A DNA stretch of 64,000 bases from Panopea generosa (taxonomy: Eukaryota > Mollusca > Bivalvia > Adapedonta > Hiatellidae): NCBI GenBank assembly GCA_029582155.1, contig CM055896.1, forward strand, positions 6,898,624-6,962,623, given 5' to 3'. The position numbers and the translations under genes are program-made. Below, one piece after another: positions 11,201 through 21,780 of this stretch (positions within the stretch are counted from its first letter, which is position 1; each line of letters opens with the position of its first letter). The notes beneath the pieces were generated by a model that was not told the origin of the DNA, made no database searches, and worked only from the letters and a program-made list of their open reading frames with translations.

Positions 11201-14200
11201 ATCTACCTGACATGACTGTGAAGTTTAACGATTTACGTGTTTACGGTTATTAATTTATAGGACGAATAACATTACCTATTTAACGCCCCTCGTAGATATA
11301 CGAATAACATAGATACTATACTAATAAAAAAAAAAAATGTTTTGTATCAAATCATTATTCTGTCAAATAACAATTAAATTTGATTGCATTTAACATCATT
11401 CTCAAGAAGCCATCAAATTGAATTATCTTATATAGATATAACACAGTTAACATACTTTCTTGTTTGTTATTGCCACTCTAAGATTATGGCTTCTAGTGTA
11501 TTTATGGCAAGAATATAGCATATGGAGCTTTCAATTATTATATAAAGTAACTGTTTATTTCTTCAAAATGTCACGTTTGAAATAAAATGCAAACATAGAA
11601 ACGTATCGTCAACAAAATAAATATGACCTATTTTGTATGAAACATAGCGATTATGTTTTCAATTTGCATTAACAATAATTAACATTTAAGTTTTTTTTTA
11701 CTAAAGGAAAAGTAAAACGCTAAACTCATCTTGACATTTGCCACGAAAACCTAAAACAAATATAATTTTACCAATTGCATACAAGCATTTACAGTTTAAA
11801 CACAATCAAATTTAAAAATTAAAGGTTTTCATGGCATTATCTTTTTATTGTTTATTTTCAAATTACAAAACTACTTTGTATTCTGTTTTTCGTATAAAAC
11901 AAACTATAATTTTATTTGAATATTAATACAACCAGATGGTTACAGCACAGAGAATGTAAAGTTTATGTGGAATCCTCAGCCAGTATCTCGTCAAGATGGT
12001 CTAATGTTACCACAGTTTGAGCTCGGAGATATGCAAACGCTGCGTTGTGACAAAGAGTATAATAACGGTAATGCAAAAAAGTATTTTGAAGAAAAGATTT
12101 CACATAAAAGACATCGGGATAAGTTAACGCCGTTTTTATATATACATGAAAATCAGTTTTATTTATGGAAGAAGATATTTAAGTGTATCCTCTGCAAGTA
12201 ACTTGTAAACTTTCTCACAAGAGTTTTTTTAGAACAAGCTGGACAAGTTTATTCCATATAAGTTCGTCTTATTATCTACAACTGCCTTTGTTATAGCTCA
12301 ATATATTACATTACTTAGCAATTAACTCAATTAAATGGCAATACATATATAAACGTCACATACGTTGTATTAGTTTAGTTTTTTATATTTTGTTTTAATC
12401 ATGCATACGTGTATGTTGTTGCATAATATTGAATCGAGGCATTGTTGCGTTGCAGTGTTTCAGTGATGTACGTGTGGTGCCTGTATATTGTGTTATTTGA
12501 ACGTGTTCCACGCCTAACAATAATTATCGTATTTTTTTTTGTTTCAGTGAAATACACGTGTATCTATTTAGAATTTGAAATAACCCGTAGTTTCGGATTT
12601 TACATAACACAAGTGTATATCCCCAGTATTCTGATCGTCATACTGTCATGGGTGTCGTTCTGGCTCGATATAGATGCTGTCCCCGCACGGATATCGCTGG
12701 GATTACTCACTGTCCTTACCATGACAACGCAGAGTGCAGGAGCACGTGCGTCTTTACCGAAAGTATCATATGTTAAAGGTGTGTTGAATTTATCAAATAT
12801 TTTTACTGCACAAATTATTGTATTCCATGTTTTCTTATAAACTAAAGCTTGGTTTTACTTTTTGATTATGATACTTTTTTAAAGTAATTTCCTACAAGAG
12901 TGTATCTTTCAAAACATAAGTGTATTTTACAATTATTGTACAATTATTTTGTATTATATATACCTATCATATATTGCTTGTCATAAATATATGCCGTGTT
13001 AACACAATGCTATATTAATCGGACATAATATTATATTAACAGTACATATTTTAATACGATGACTGACTAATAACGTATATATTCGAAACCCCTAGTGTAT
13101 ATTTTCGCGCAAGACATTTCCCGCCGTCACTTATAAAGGACAACACTGTGAGACATAAATCCCATTTGTACATATATGGCATCAACAAAAGCATTACTAA
13201 AGCATGCCACTTATAATAAAATATCAACTATTTTACTTTGAAGGGCTACACAGCAATGTATCTATTTCTGAAATATGTTAATATGTGTAACAGTTTGTAG
13301 TTAACACGTATGTATGTATATAGTTTTTTATGTTCTGTTTTGGAAACTGTTGTAAGTTAGTTTAAAGTTAAAATGTATCGTATATCGGATAGAGTGTCGT
13401 ATATATTACAATACGTGTAACAAATGTTGTATTTTGGCATATTTGTATTAGTATGATACAACAAATCCAAGATAAAAGTGCGTGGTACACTTTAATATGG
13501 CGTTTCAGATAGCAATACCTGTATATTCAGTTGGTTATGTATTTACAACTGTAAAGACATTGTTGATGTAAAAATAAAAATCGATTTCAACATTACTGCG
13601 AGCCCCTTTATGTTTAAGAATTATATTGATTAATGATCTTTGTAAACGAGAAGAAAAAAAACATATAGAAGAAAATGTGTGGTATAAATGTTTTATATTG
13701 TATCTAAAACCTTAACACCTAGTTGAATAATATGAAAGTAATAAACAAATCAGTATATTGTATTGGCTAAACAGTTGTATTCGATCTAGTACCTTAAAAA
13801 TATTTATTTTTATTCACCAATATGTATTTTCCTGTTTAATATTAGCTACCAATATCAAATTGGCTTTCATCTATAGATGGTCCATTTTAGTATAGCGATT
13901 AAGAGATTTGTTTATTGAACTCCTAGTACATTTTAGATTAAATTATTTTAACATAACTCTTCCGTTAATATGATTTGGCTTCATGGTTCGTACGTTTGGT
14001 ACCTGTTGTACTTCTATACTAATTGCTTGTTGAAATCGTATTTTCTAGACATTTTGGAGGAAAAATGAAGATAATTTACTGTGCTTCTCATACAACTATA
14101 CAACTATATGGTTATATATTTTATGTAAATAATTTTAACCATCACTATTGTAGGAATAGACGTTTGGATGGCGGCATGCTTGTTCTTTGTATTCGCTGCC

Positions 14201-16973
14201 TTAATTGAGTTCGCGTATGTGAACGTTTTATCAAGAGTTGAAAAAAGGAGACGAACTACCATGAAAGCAGATATGCCGTCAAAAGAAAATAACATAAATA
14301 ATTCAGATTCAAAGGTTAGATAACATATGTACTATCTGATAATCTTTGATTTATTGATTACAAACATACAGTTGGTACGTTTGATTTATTGATTTCAAAC
14401 ATACAGTTGTTGCGTTGATAGTAACGGTATGGTTTGACTATATTATATTTTATAACTCTAGCAGATGTCATATTAATCCTACCTTTTTTTACTAAAAAGA
14501 ATGTCATCAGCGTCTTTAAAATTATATTATATTCAATTTCAAAACTGATTATCAAATGCTCTAATTTAGATAATTTGAATTGAACAATTCACATATTTTT
14601 TTATATATAATCAAATCACTTTAAAATCAATCCAACCAGCTCATTTTTTATGAAAACATTTATGATATGAAATTTGAATAAATAATTTCCGAAATTCAAG
14701 TAAAATGAATTATACTATTTATCTCAAAGTTATCAACATTGTTTTATGAAATAAAATTCCCATGAATAAAACAAGAAAAAAAATCAAGTTTTATAATACT
14801 ATTAGAAATATAAACCATAGATTAAATTAATATAGGACAGAGTATATTTCAAGAAACGTCCGTTGTGTGTCAAATTGTATTATAAAAAGTGTCTAAAATT
14901 CCACTGTTACGGCTCGTCTAGGAACTATTTGATAAGCTACATTTACACAGTCTCTGGATAATGTAGAACTTTCAGTTAATATACCATTTGAATCGGAAAA
15001 TAACTGATATCGGAAAGAGCGGGATAATAAAAAAAATCGATATAGCGTAAATGCGGTTGCATTAAGTTGTAAAAGATAGATTTATGAGACAAAATATCAT
15101 TAACTTGCTGGAACACAGCGGTTCTCCTTAGAGTTATTCTGTTTGTTTTCATCTATGAAGATGGATGCCATATATAACATGCAATTTGTTGAAATGGCCT
15201 TAAAATGATCATAATTATTTCTGGTTATATTGAATACGATTTATACCTAGCCTGATTAACATTATACGTTATCGTTATCTAACGTATATCATACTGATTA
15301 TGACGATAAACATTAGATGCCTTTCTTTCAAAGAGTATTATGTTAATAACAGATAAATTAAAAAATATTCTTCCTACCAACAATTAATTGCAGGTTTGTT
15401 GAAATTTGTTGAGACGTTAAAGGGTAGTAGAGCTGACAATGTCCGCTCCTCATGTCTCCTCATAAATGGGGGCGGGGGCATATAAGGAAGTGCTTCTTCT
15501 ATACAGTTAAAGCAATGCAAAGATTTTAATCAAATTATAACAAATCAAAGACTAATAAAACATTATATAAAATAAATATGCAAGTTGTTTATTTCAACAA
15601 TCTCAGTCTGTTAAAAAATGTTATATTGGTAATAAAATGCAAACAACAAATAATATCTTTATAATATTTGACTTATATCTTCAAATAATCTCCTTTAACA
15701 GAAATTCACTTTCTGTTGGCGATGCAAGACCTTTGTCAGTCTTTGCAAACCATATCTTGCTGTCATTCTTTCTATGGGGTTTGAAATTGTGCACTCCTGT
15801 TCATTATTCATATTACTATATACATATAAACATATTTGATACTCCACTTGTGCAAAATGCATTCATACATCTCCGTATTTGAGCACATTTTCCAGCTATT
15901 TTTCTAATATAATTGACTGTAGTGTATACAACTGTATGCCGTCGATAAAATCTTCTGGAAATCGCACATATTTATATCGCACAAATAAATCTACCTGAAC
16001 TGTGCAATTTCACGATTTACATGATCACGGTTCATACGTTTTGGGACGACGAATAATATTGCTTATTGAACGTCCCTCGTATATTTTATGTTTAACTTTC
16101 TCTATACATTTTTAAATTTTACTTTATTTCATTTAATTAAACGAAAACAGTTTTATGCTTTTTGAAAATGTCTCTGACAGGTTTTAAAGTAAACACTTCG
16201 ACACAGGTTGGAATAAATGTTTATAATCAATTTACTTAAAACTTACCGCACATGTTTCAAGTTTTGGCATCTCTTGAAATAGAGGTTACATTCTGAGATA
16301 TTCTACATTCTTATTACTGAAATCATATATAGGTACATTCTTCTGTTTGAAATCATAAATAGGAACATTCTTCTGTCTGAAATCATATATAGGTACAATC
16401 TTCTGTCTGAAGTCATATATAGGTACATTCTCTGTTTGAAATCATATATGGGTACATTCTTCTTTCTGATATCATATATAGGTACATTCTTCTGTCTGAA
16501 ATCATATATAATAGGTCACTTATTCTGTCTGAATTTGCATTAATGTACATTTGTTTTTTTCTGAAATTGTATATAGGTACATTCTTCTTTCTAAAACCAT
16601 ATATAGGTACATTCTTCTGTCTGAAATCATATATGATAGATATATTCTTCTGTTTTAATTTGCATAAAAGTACATTCGTCTTTCTGATTTCATATATAGG
16701 TATAAAGTAGTTTCTTGTAATGTATCGATCTGCTTACTTTATATGTAGATAAATAGCGTAAATATGTATACATCAAACGACATCAAATTTGTATTTCAGG
16801 GTATATACGATGTAAAAAAATCCAGATTCACCATATTTGCACCGAACAGAGAAAAAGCACGAACAGTTGACCGGGTGGCAAGAGTTTCATTTCCTGCAGT
16901 GTTTATAATATTTAATTTAATTTATTGGTGTGTTTATGTCTTTTGGAAACCTGATAGATCCGAAGTTGCGTAG
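8224..16973 (+). CDS. Channel gene A: glycine-receptor-type Cys-loop anion channel subunit, 5' exons not seen
   Basis: Seven coding exons: 8224-8291, 8778-9004, 10634-10716, 11936-12067, 12548-12778, 14154-14314 and 16800-16973. They join in frame to 357 residues plus stop. The product is a plasma-membrane subunit of a pentameric ligand-gated chloride channel. Visible features: loop D FLRQTW; WVPDLF; the Cys-loop C-x13-C ([11 protein letters not shown] inside); a second cysteine pair C-x10-C in loop C as in glycine receptors; M1; PAR before M2 (anion selectivity); M2 with [14 protein letters not shown]3; a short cytoplasmic loop of about 60 residues; M4; and a short tail ending EVA. The first exon begins mid-codon, so upstream exons (signal peptide and the GYDPR exon seen in gene B) must exist elsewhere or be lost; I find none in 1-8223. 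M2 position 6' is Leu (codon 12706-12708), not the usual Thr. Exon sizes equal those of gene B. Confidence 0.93.
8348..8590 (+). repeat. Dispersed repeat inside gene A intron 3
   Basis: Matches the reverse complement of 55735-55950: shared blocks tagcaatgttgggaaagc, ttgattggtca, gctatgaat and attccttt/gcatttcattg-like sequence. The rest of the 486-bp intron (8292-8777) holds nothing else recognised. Confidence 0.75.
8778..9004 (+). CDS. Gene A exon 4
   Basis: 227 bp, acceptor aaag, donor gtgatt, ends in phase 2. Encodes loop D ([12 protein letters not shown]), loop A ([13 protein letters not shown]) and the loop E strand up to HYSLR. The arginine of FLRQ and the serine of YSLR sit at positions that contact agonist in vertebrate glycine receptors. 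NDS is a possible N-glycosylation site. Confidence 0.95.
9005..10227. other. Gene A intron 4, left part
   Basis: No gene or recognisable repeat; AT-rich. The right part of this intron carries a degraded SINE. Confidence 0.4.
10228..10445 (-). mobile_element. Degraded SINE, family 1 (-), in gene A intron 4
   Basis: Matches the family-1 reference: aagcgatcagtttccctaac, ttcctgaaatcctggaaggt, cgttgtatatcaatcatcac, then a tRNA-like head with ggcggagattcgaattcacg and a terminal gggccagg. There is an internal deletion and many substitutions, and no clean target duplication, so it is older than the two copies at 2.4 and 4.6 kb. Confidence 0.75.
10634..10716 (+). CDS. Gene A exon 5 (Cys-loop)
   Basis: 83 bp, acceptor tctag, donor gtgagt. 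Encodes the signature loop from [10 protein letters not shown] to DSQTC (13 residues between cysteines), then SVMMES. This 83-bp Cys-loop exon is a conserved size in the family. Confidence 0.96.
10753..11295. mobile_element. Tc1/mariner-like non-autonomous element, copy 1
   Basis: Imperfect terminal inverted repeats: left ttcgaggtgcgttcaataag (from 10753), right reverse-complementing to tacgaggggcgttaaatagg (ending 11295). It lies in gene A intron 5. The interior contains ctgttggcgatgtaagacct and other blocks shared with 15600-16083. There is no intact transposase frame; the flanks and TIR style suggest TA-target mariner, by resemblance only. Confidence 0.7.
11936..12067 (+). CDS. Gene A exon 6 (loops B and C)
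   Basis: 132 bp, acceptor accag, donor gtaatg. Encodes [12 protein letters not shown] through [17 protein letters not shown]. Tyr-Gly-Tyr after MES is the loop B position, where vertebrate glycine receptor alpha has Phe-Gly-Tyr. The cysteine here pairs with the one in the next exon. Confidence 0.95.
12068..12547. other. Gene A intron 6
   Basis: No gene. At about 12187-12222 a ~35-bp fragment (tctgcaagtaacttgtaaac) resembles the body of the family-1 SINE in minus orientation, as does 47996-48031 in gene B. Confidence 0.4.
12548..12778 (+). CDS. Gene A exon 7 (M1 and M2)
   Basis: 231 bp, acceptor gtttcag, donor gtgtgt. Begins VKYTC, which completes loop C, then M1 ([17 protein letters not shown]) and M2. 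PAR occupies -2' to 0'; 2' is Ser, 6' Leu, 9' Leu, 13' Thr and 19' Arg. It ends [10 protein letters not shown]. The 9' leucine gate is conserved. Confidence 0.97.
12779..14153. other. Gene A intron 7
   Basis: About 1.4 kb, AT-rich, no repeat or gene recognised. Confidence 0.4.
14154..14314 (+). CDS. Gene A exon 8 (M3 and cytoplasmic loop)
   Basis: 161 bp, acceptor attgtag, donor gttaga (weak after GT). Encodes [20 protein letters not shown] (M3) and a basic loop start ([11 protein letters not shown]). It ends in phase 0 after SDSK. Confidence 0.95.
14345..14410. repeat. Two-copy short tandem repeat in gene A intron 8
   Basis: tttgatttattgatt plus aaacatacagttg occurs twice, about 36 bp apart, with one or two differences, shortly after exon 8. 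The following stretch to about 15600 shows no gene or other repeat. Confidence 0.7.
15600..16083. mobile_element. Tc1/mariner-like non-autonomous element, copy 2
   Basis: Colinear with copy 1 (10753-11295): caacaaataatatctt, ctgttggcgatgcaagacct, then ctgtgcaatttcacgattta. The right end reverse-complements to acgagggacgttcaataagc. The left terminal repeat is decayed. It lies in gene A intron 8; the short readable stretch in its middle is not a gene. Confidence 0.65.
16313..16700. repeat. 30-bp minisatellite upstream of gene A exon 9
   Basis: About 12-13 diverged units of aatcatatataggtacattc followed by ttctgtctga. Some units are lengthened or lack bases. It ends roughly 100 bp before the exon 9 acceptor, so copy-number changes would alter intron length close to the branch-point region. 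Confidence 0.9.
16800..16973 (+). CDS. Gene A exon 9 (M4, stop)
   Basis: Acceptor tatttcag. Encodes [20 protein letters not shown], the [12 protein letters not shown] motif that precedes M4 (compare KKIDKISRIGFP in glycine receptor alpha), M4 ([16 protein letters not shown]) and a ten-residue tail ending at TAG 16971-16973. An attaaa about 10 bp downstream is a possible polyadenylation signal. Confidence 0.95.
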   Translation, partial: GIYDVKKSRFTIFAPNREKARTVDRVARVSFPAVFIIFNLIYWCVYVFWKPDRSEVA

Positions 16974-17264
16974 GCAATTAAAATTAATTAAATATTTAGA
17001 AGTTCAATTAACCTACAACAAATGCAATAGTTGAATGTTTATTTTATATACCTGGTGTATCGTACCGCATTTGTATTTGTGTTATTAGAAACATATATTG
17101 CTCATCATCATTAGAATATAAATGCGTAAACATATGTTGGTCACTTACACAATTTGGCGGGGTGTTTATTTGAATATATTTATTTTCTTTGCTGTATTTC
17201 ATATAACAATATAGGGAAATTCAATATCTAACGCTAGAGAAATATTTTACCCCTTTGTCATCAT

Positions 17265-18140
17265 TTTTGCAATATTGATTCAGCACTTAATACCATATGT
17301 CGAACAATTATATGATGCTGTATTTTGCCCAACTTCGATTTAACAATACGTTCTTCATGAATATAATACTGTTATATACGACTTTGGCTCGATGCTTAAA
17401 TCTATATAAAATATATTTATGTAGCTTTGTTTCATCTCCTGCTACTATAGGAACAATTATATGATGCTGTATTTTTTTCAACTTTGATTAAACAATAAGT
17501 TCTTATAATTATAATACTGTAATATACGGCTTTAGTTAAATGCTAAAATCGATATAAAATGTGTTTATACAACTTTGATTCATCACTAAATGCTGTAATA
17601 TTACGCTGTGTTTTTACAAACCTGATTCACCACAATATACTTTGTAATACTGAGTTTATGCAATGTTAAAATCCATTTAAAATGTGCTTTTACACTTTTT
17701 TATTTAACGCAAAATAGTATATGATTCTGTGATTATACAACGTTGATAGTGCACTAAATGCTATATAATCACAATATGTTTGTACAACTTTGATTCAATG
17801 CCAAATATATATAAAAAAATGTATTTGTATAATCTTTTATATAAAACAAGGTACTTAATAACACTGTGATTATATAACTTCGATAACACACTATATGCTA
17901 CAGTATAGCGCCGTGTTTGTACAATTTTCATTTATCAATAATAAATACTATGTAGTGCTGTGTTTTGTTCAATGTCAATTCACCAATAACTAGTATGTGA
18001 CTACGTGTTTTAACAACTTTGATTCAGCAAATAGTATTTTTTTATTTTTATTTTGTACAGCTTTGAATCAGTATTAATTATCACATGGTGCCATGTTTGT
18101 ACAATCAACACCAAGTACTATATGGTACTTTTTTTATAAC
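17265..18140. repeat. Decayed ~60-bp tandem repeat downstream of gene A
   Basis: Recurring blocks of the type acaactttgattca, then acaaatactatatgatgctg and tgtttgtacaa, spaced roughly 55-70 bp. Individual units are heavily diverged. It starts about 290 bp after the gene A stop codon. Confidence 0.6.
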
Positions 18141-19893
18141 TAATGAATGCATTGACTGTTTTTTTTTTTATAAAAGTCAACCATTTCTCCAAGTATGGCA
18201 ATCGTTCGTTATGAATAAGAATGTGTTTGCATGCAATTGTTTTTATTTTAGTTAAATATTATTCAAAATAGATTTGATATTAACAACGTCACCTGTGCTA
18301 TGTTCTGCATTAGCATATTAAAATTTGTTACATGTTTAATAATAAAAATACATTAATTCCATGTAATTGTTTTGATATCAATATAGCCATGGTGTGTAAT
18401 ATGCCCAATATGTATTGTATCATATAAGTGATCCGTCAAGTATATAACATGTCAAATATAACGTCATCATAATTAACTTGTACATTTTTAGATATAAAAT
18501 GTAGCATTAAAAGGACATAACCACCAAAGCAGAGTGATCACAGTTAATAGAAGGAATATATAAAAAAAAATAAGAACAATCCATACATAGATAAGAATTG
18601 ACTATAAGGGTTAGAGAGCTTAAAACTTAATTAGCGAATGTACCCGATCTCACTCGTTTCCCGTCGTCGTATCATCATACGGGACAGTGTAAATAAAAGT
18701 ATGGGAAAATGATTTTATACAGAACATGTGTTTAAACATATATCATTACGCTAATATGCATACATGCATGGATTGCGTTACAAGTTTTAAAAATATAAGT
18801 TACTACCCTTCCCTATGAACATATGTACCAAATAATTCCAAACAGATATAAGAGGTTATAAATAAATAATAAAGTGTATTGATCATTTCACTTTCAAGGT
18901 TTGGCGTACTATATCGATCTTATTATTCCAATGTTTCTTATTTCTTCATACAGATTTTTTTCAAGTTAGTAAATTGTTTAAAAAGCTATCATTAACAAAG
19001 ATAGCGTATATAACCAACAGTTCACCATCCAAGCATCATAAACTTGTAAATAATCAATATACAACTGGTGTGTTTGTTTAAAACACAATTTACTGAAGCA
19101 TAGATCTGGCCACACACGAACACGTCAGTTGTATATAACATCATACCTTCTTGTGCTGTTGTTTGGAACGGTTTCAGCTCGTTGTAATCCTATAAACGAG
19201 TGATAAAGTTCAACCGTTATAGATTCTATAGAGTATTGGATTGTAAACGGTGTGTATCGGGAAACATCGTTATGATATATGTTGTTAAAGGCCCATCGCC
19301 GGTAGATGCTAAACACAGCATTATAGGCGGGGCTTATCTCTAGCAGCCGACAATTTTATATTAGTTATTTGATAATATTCATGTCCAACATAAGCTGTAA
19401 CTACCAGCATAGCCATAGAAGATACTGCCTGTTGCAAGTTGTTTTAAAAAACAATGTTTATTGTATGTGCGGGTTCCTCAGTATTATGGATTGCAATAAA
19501 GGTTTCCCCAGACTTACTACAACAAACACAGCATTCAAATAGATTGCAATGGCCATCTTATCTGCATGCATAATAAACAAATTTGCTAATTAGGAACATC
19601 CAATTTACAGTTTCATGCTGGGTTACATATACCACATCTCTGGTCATGATCAAAGAGATAAAGTGAACTTATTTAGGTCAAGTTCTATGGATTAGTACAT
19701 TATTTACCTAGAGAGAATAAAAGTTATTTATGAAAAATAGTTTATCTTATTTATTATGGACGTATATCAAACGGGCATACATGTTGTAATTAATTGTAAA
19801 TAAATTGCTTGGACACAAGTAAAGGGCAAACAATTATTTGTGAGACAAAACATACAAAGATTGAAAAATAAAGAAACCCCTTCGACATTATAG
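18141..19893. other. Gene-free stretch
   Basis: No gene, repeat or RNA recognised; AT-rich. Confidence 0.35.
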
Positions 19894-20489
19894 AATGACC
19901 CATTCCATTTAGGTTCACAATTTCCCTGGCAAAACTTACAAATTGAAGAAAATCGTGGAAATACTTTGAAAGTTTCGAGGGAACAGTTTTGTATATTATT
20001 TCATTTATTTAAATATAATGAGTGTAATTTTGAGGATCATTTAGTTACACCAGACTGGTCAATTAATGTTGATGATAATAACTATAGTTAAACACAGAAC
20101 ATAAAGGAATATTTATTGTCAGATGTCAATCAGGACAAAATAGAAGCACAGATGGGGAAAATGATGACGTGATTATGATGTTGATGATGACCATGAAAAT
20201 AAATACATTCCTGTAGAACAGTTATGGATATTGTTTTCATGTCCGTTTATTTCAACATCAGTTTTTGCTAGGTGACTTTTCATTTCCTAATCAAAGAAAC
20301 AGTCATTTACCAAAACGTAGATACAGACAATACTGGAATATGTTTTCAAATGTAGGGGCTTGGTTCCTACTTCATTATGTAATTAAAAAAAGCAAAGAAT
20401 ATTAAACCAACCAAGATCTCAATTATGCCAAATTGTGTTTTGAACCTAGTACATGGTTTATACACAAACATCCAAGGCCACCTATATAG
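19894..20489 (+). pseudogene. Broken coding remnant, family unknown
   Basis: Three protein-like stretches follow one another in changing frames. 19894-20088 starts NDPFHLGSQFPWQNLQIEE and is closed by TAA. 20177-20272 contains KYIPVEQLWILFSCPF and is closed by TGA. 20298-20486 contains KRRYRQYWNMFSNVGAWFLL, has an internal TAA at 20403-20405, then continues CFEPSTWFIHKHPRPPI to TAG. Composition is far more protein-like than the flanks (Trp, Pro and Cys in plausible contexts), and no introns are apparent. The simplest reading is an old, possibly processed, pseudogene with stops and frameshifts. I do not recognise the parent protein. Confidence 0.55.
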
Positions 20490-21598
20490 CACTAAGTGTT
20501 TTTAATTGAAGACTGTGACATAAGAACTGGATAAACAATAAAATGACATTCATTTGCTAAAACACAAAACTAAAAGTTATTTCCAAAAGGAAGCTATTGT
20601 GAATTATGAGGTTTAAAACAATGATCAGCCAAGGTAAGTGTGAATTGTAACTTATTTGCATCCAAATAAAAAAGCAAGTTTGCATGTATCTGAGATAAGC
20701 CATAAACTACAATGTATAATCATTTGTTTATACATGTATATGAAAAAGACAGAAATATTATGAAAATTGATCTTCCTAAACATGTAATTCACAAACTGAA
20801 AGTAAAACACATTATTCTTCTCTGAGATATCAAACAATGCATGGCTCCTCACAAGTAGGTTATACACATCTCCAAGCAAGTGTTGCTGTTTACACCACGT
20901 GACAAGGGTCAAACGGGGTTCAAAATTCAAATATTAAGCAAATTTTCCTTTTCAATTTTGTAAGGACTCCTACTACTTTGTTTCAGGGGCATTTTTATAA
21001 AGACAAAATATGTCCCTACAAATGCACTTCTTTTAACAAATAATGACATATTTGTAACTATGTTTACAGAAAAACATCTCCCAATTCAACATTGTTGCAA
21101 AAAAGAGCCACCATTTGAAATTAGGCTCCTCCCATTTCTTTTTATAGAAAAGTTTGGGGTTTAAGCGATTTTCCAAATATCTTTAAAAGGAGAATGGTAG
21201 GTCAAAAGTTTAAATGACCGGAGATAATTCTTGATTCAACGGTTGATAACAAGTAAAAAATCGAGGAAATCCGCCTGTAAAGAAGATATATGATGTTTAT
21301 TCATCCATCGTAACAGCATTAAACTAGAAGATGATACATTAAATTTTCACACTACACTGTATGTTTTAAACTCCATGGCATTCATATTGATATATACAAT
21401 AAACCGCAGTAACTATATAATTATAACCGAAACAAAACAAACTTGTTAACTTTGCAGAAGCCAGTCTGAGAGCAACACTATTAAACCAATAGTAATAAAA
21501 AGTAAGACAACACGGAAATAGGAAAAGTATACAGTGACGTCCGTGATTTAATAGAAATTCGTTACCATTGAATGTCTTTCATGTCGCCATATAAGTCA
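20490..21598. other. Gene-free stretch
   Basis: No gene or repeat unit recognised. The first part may be 3' untranslated sequence of the broken gene before it. Confidence 0.35.
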
Positions 21599-21780
21599 AC
21601 ATGATGACAGCTGTAAAAGATTTAGCCAAAAAGATATAGTTATGATCCAATTGATTAAAACATGATGACAGCTGTAAAAGATTTAGCCAAAAAGATACAG
21701 TTATGATCCAATTTATTAAAACATGATGGCAGCTGTGAACGAATTAGCCAAAATACAGTTGGGAACCAAGGGATTATAAA
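21599..21780. repeat. 61-bp tandem repeat, three copies
   Basis: Units start at 21601, 21662 and 21723 (atgatgacagctgtaaaag, then tttagccaaaaagata). Copies 1 and 2 are nearly identical; copy 3 is diverged and shortened. Confidence 0.93.
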
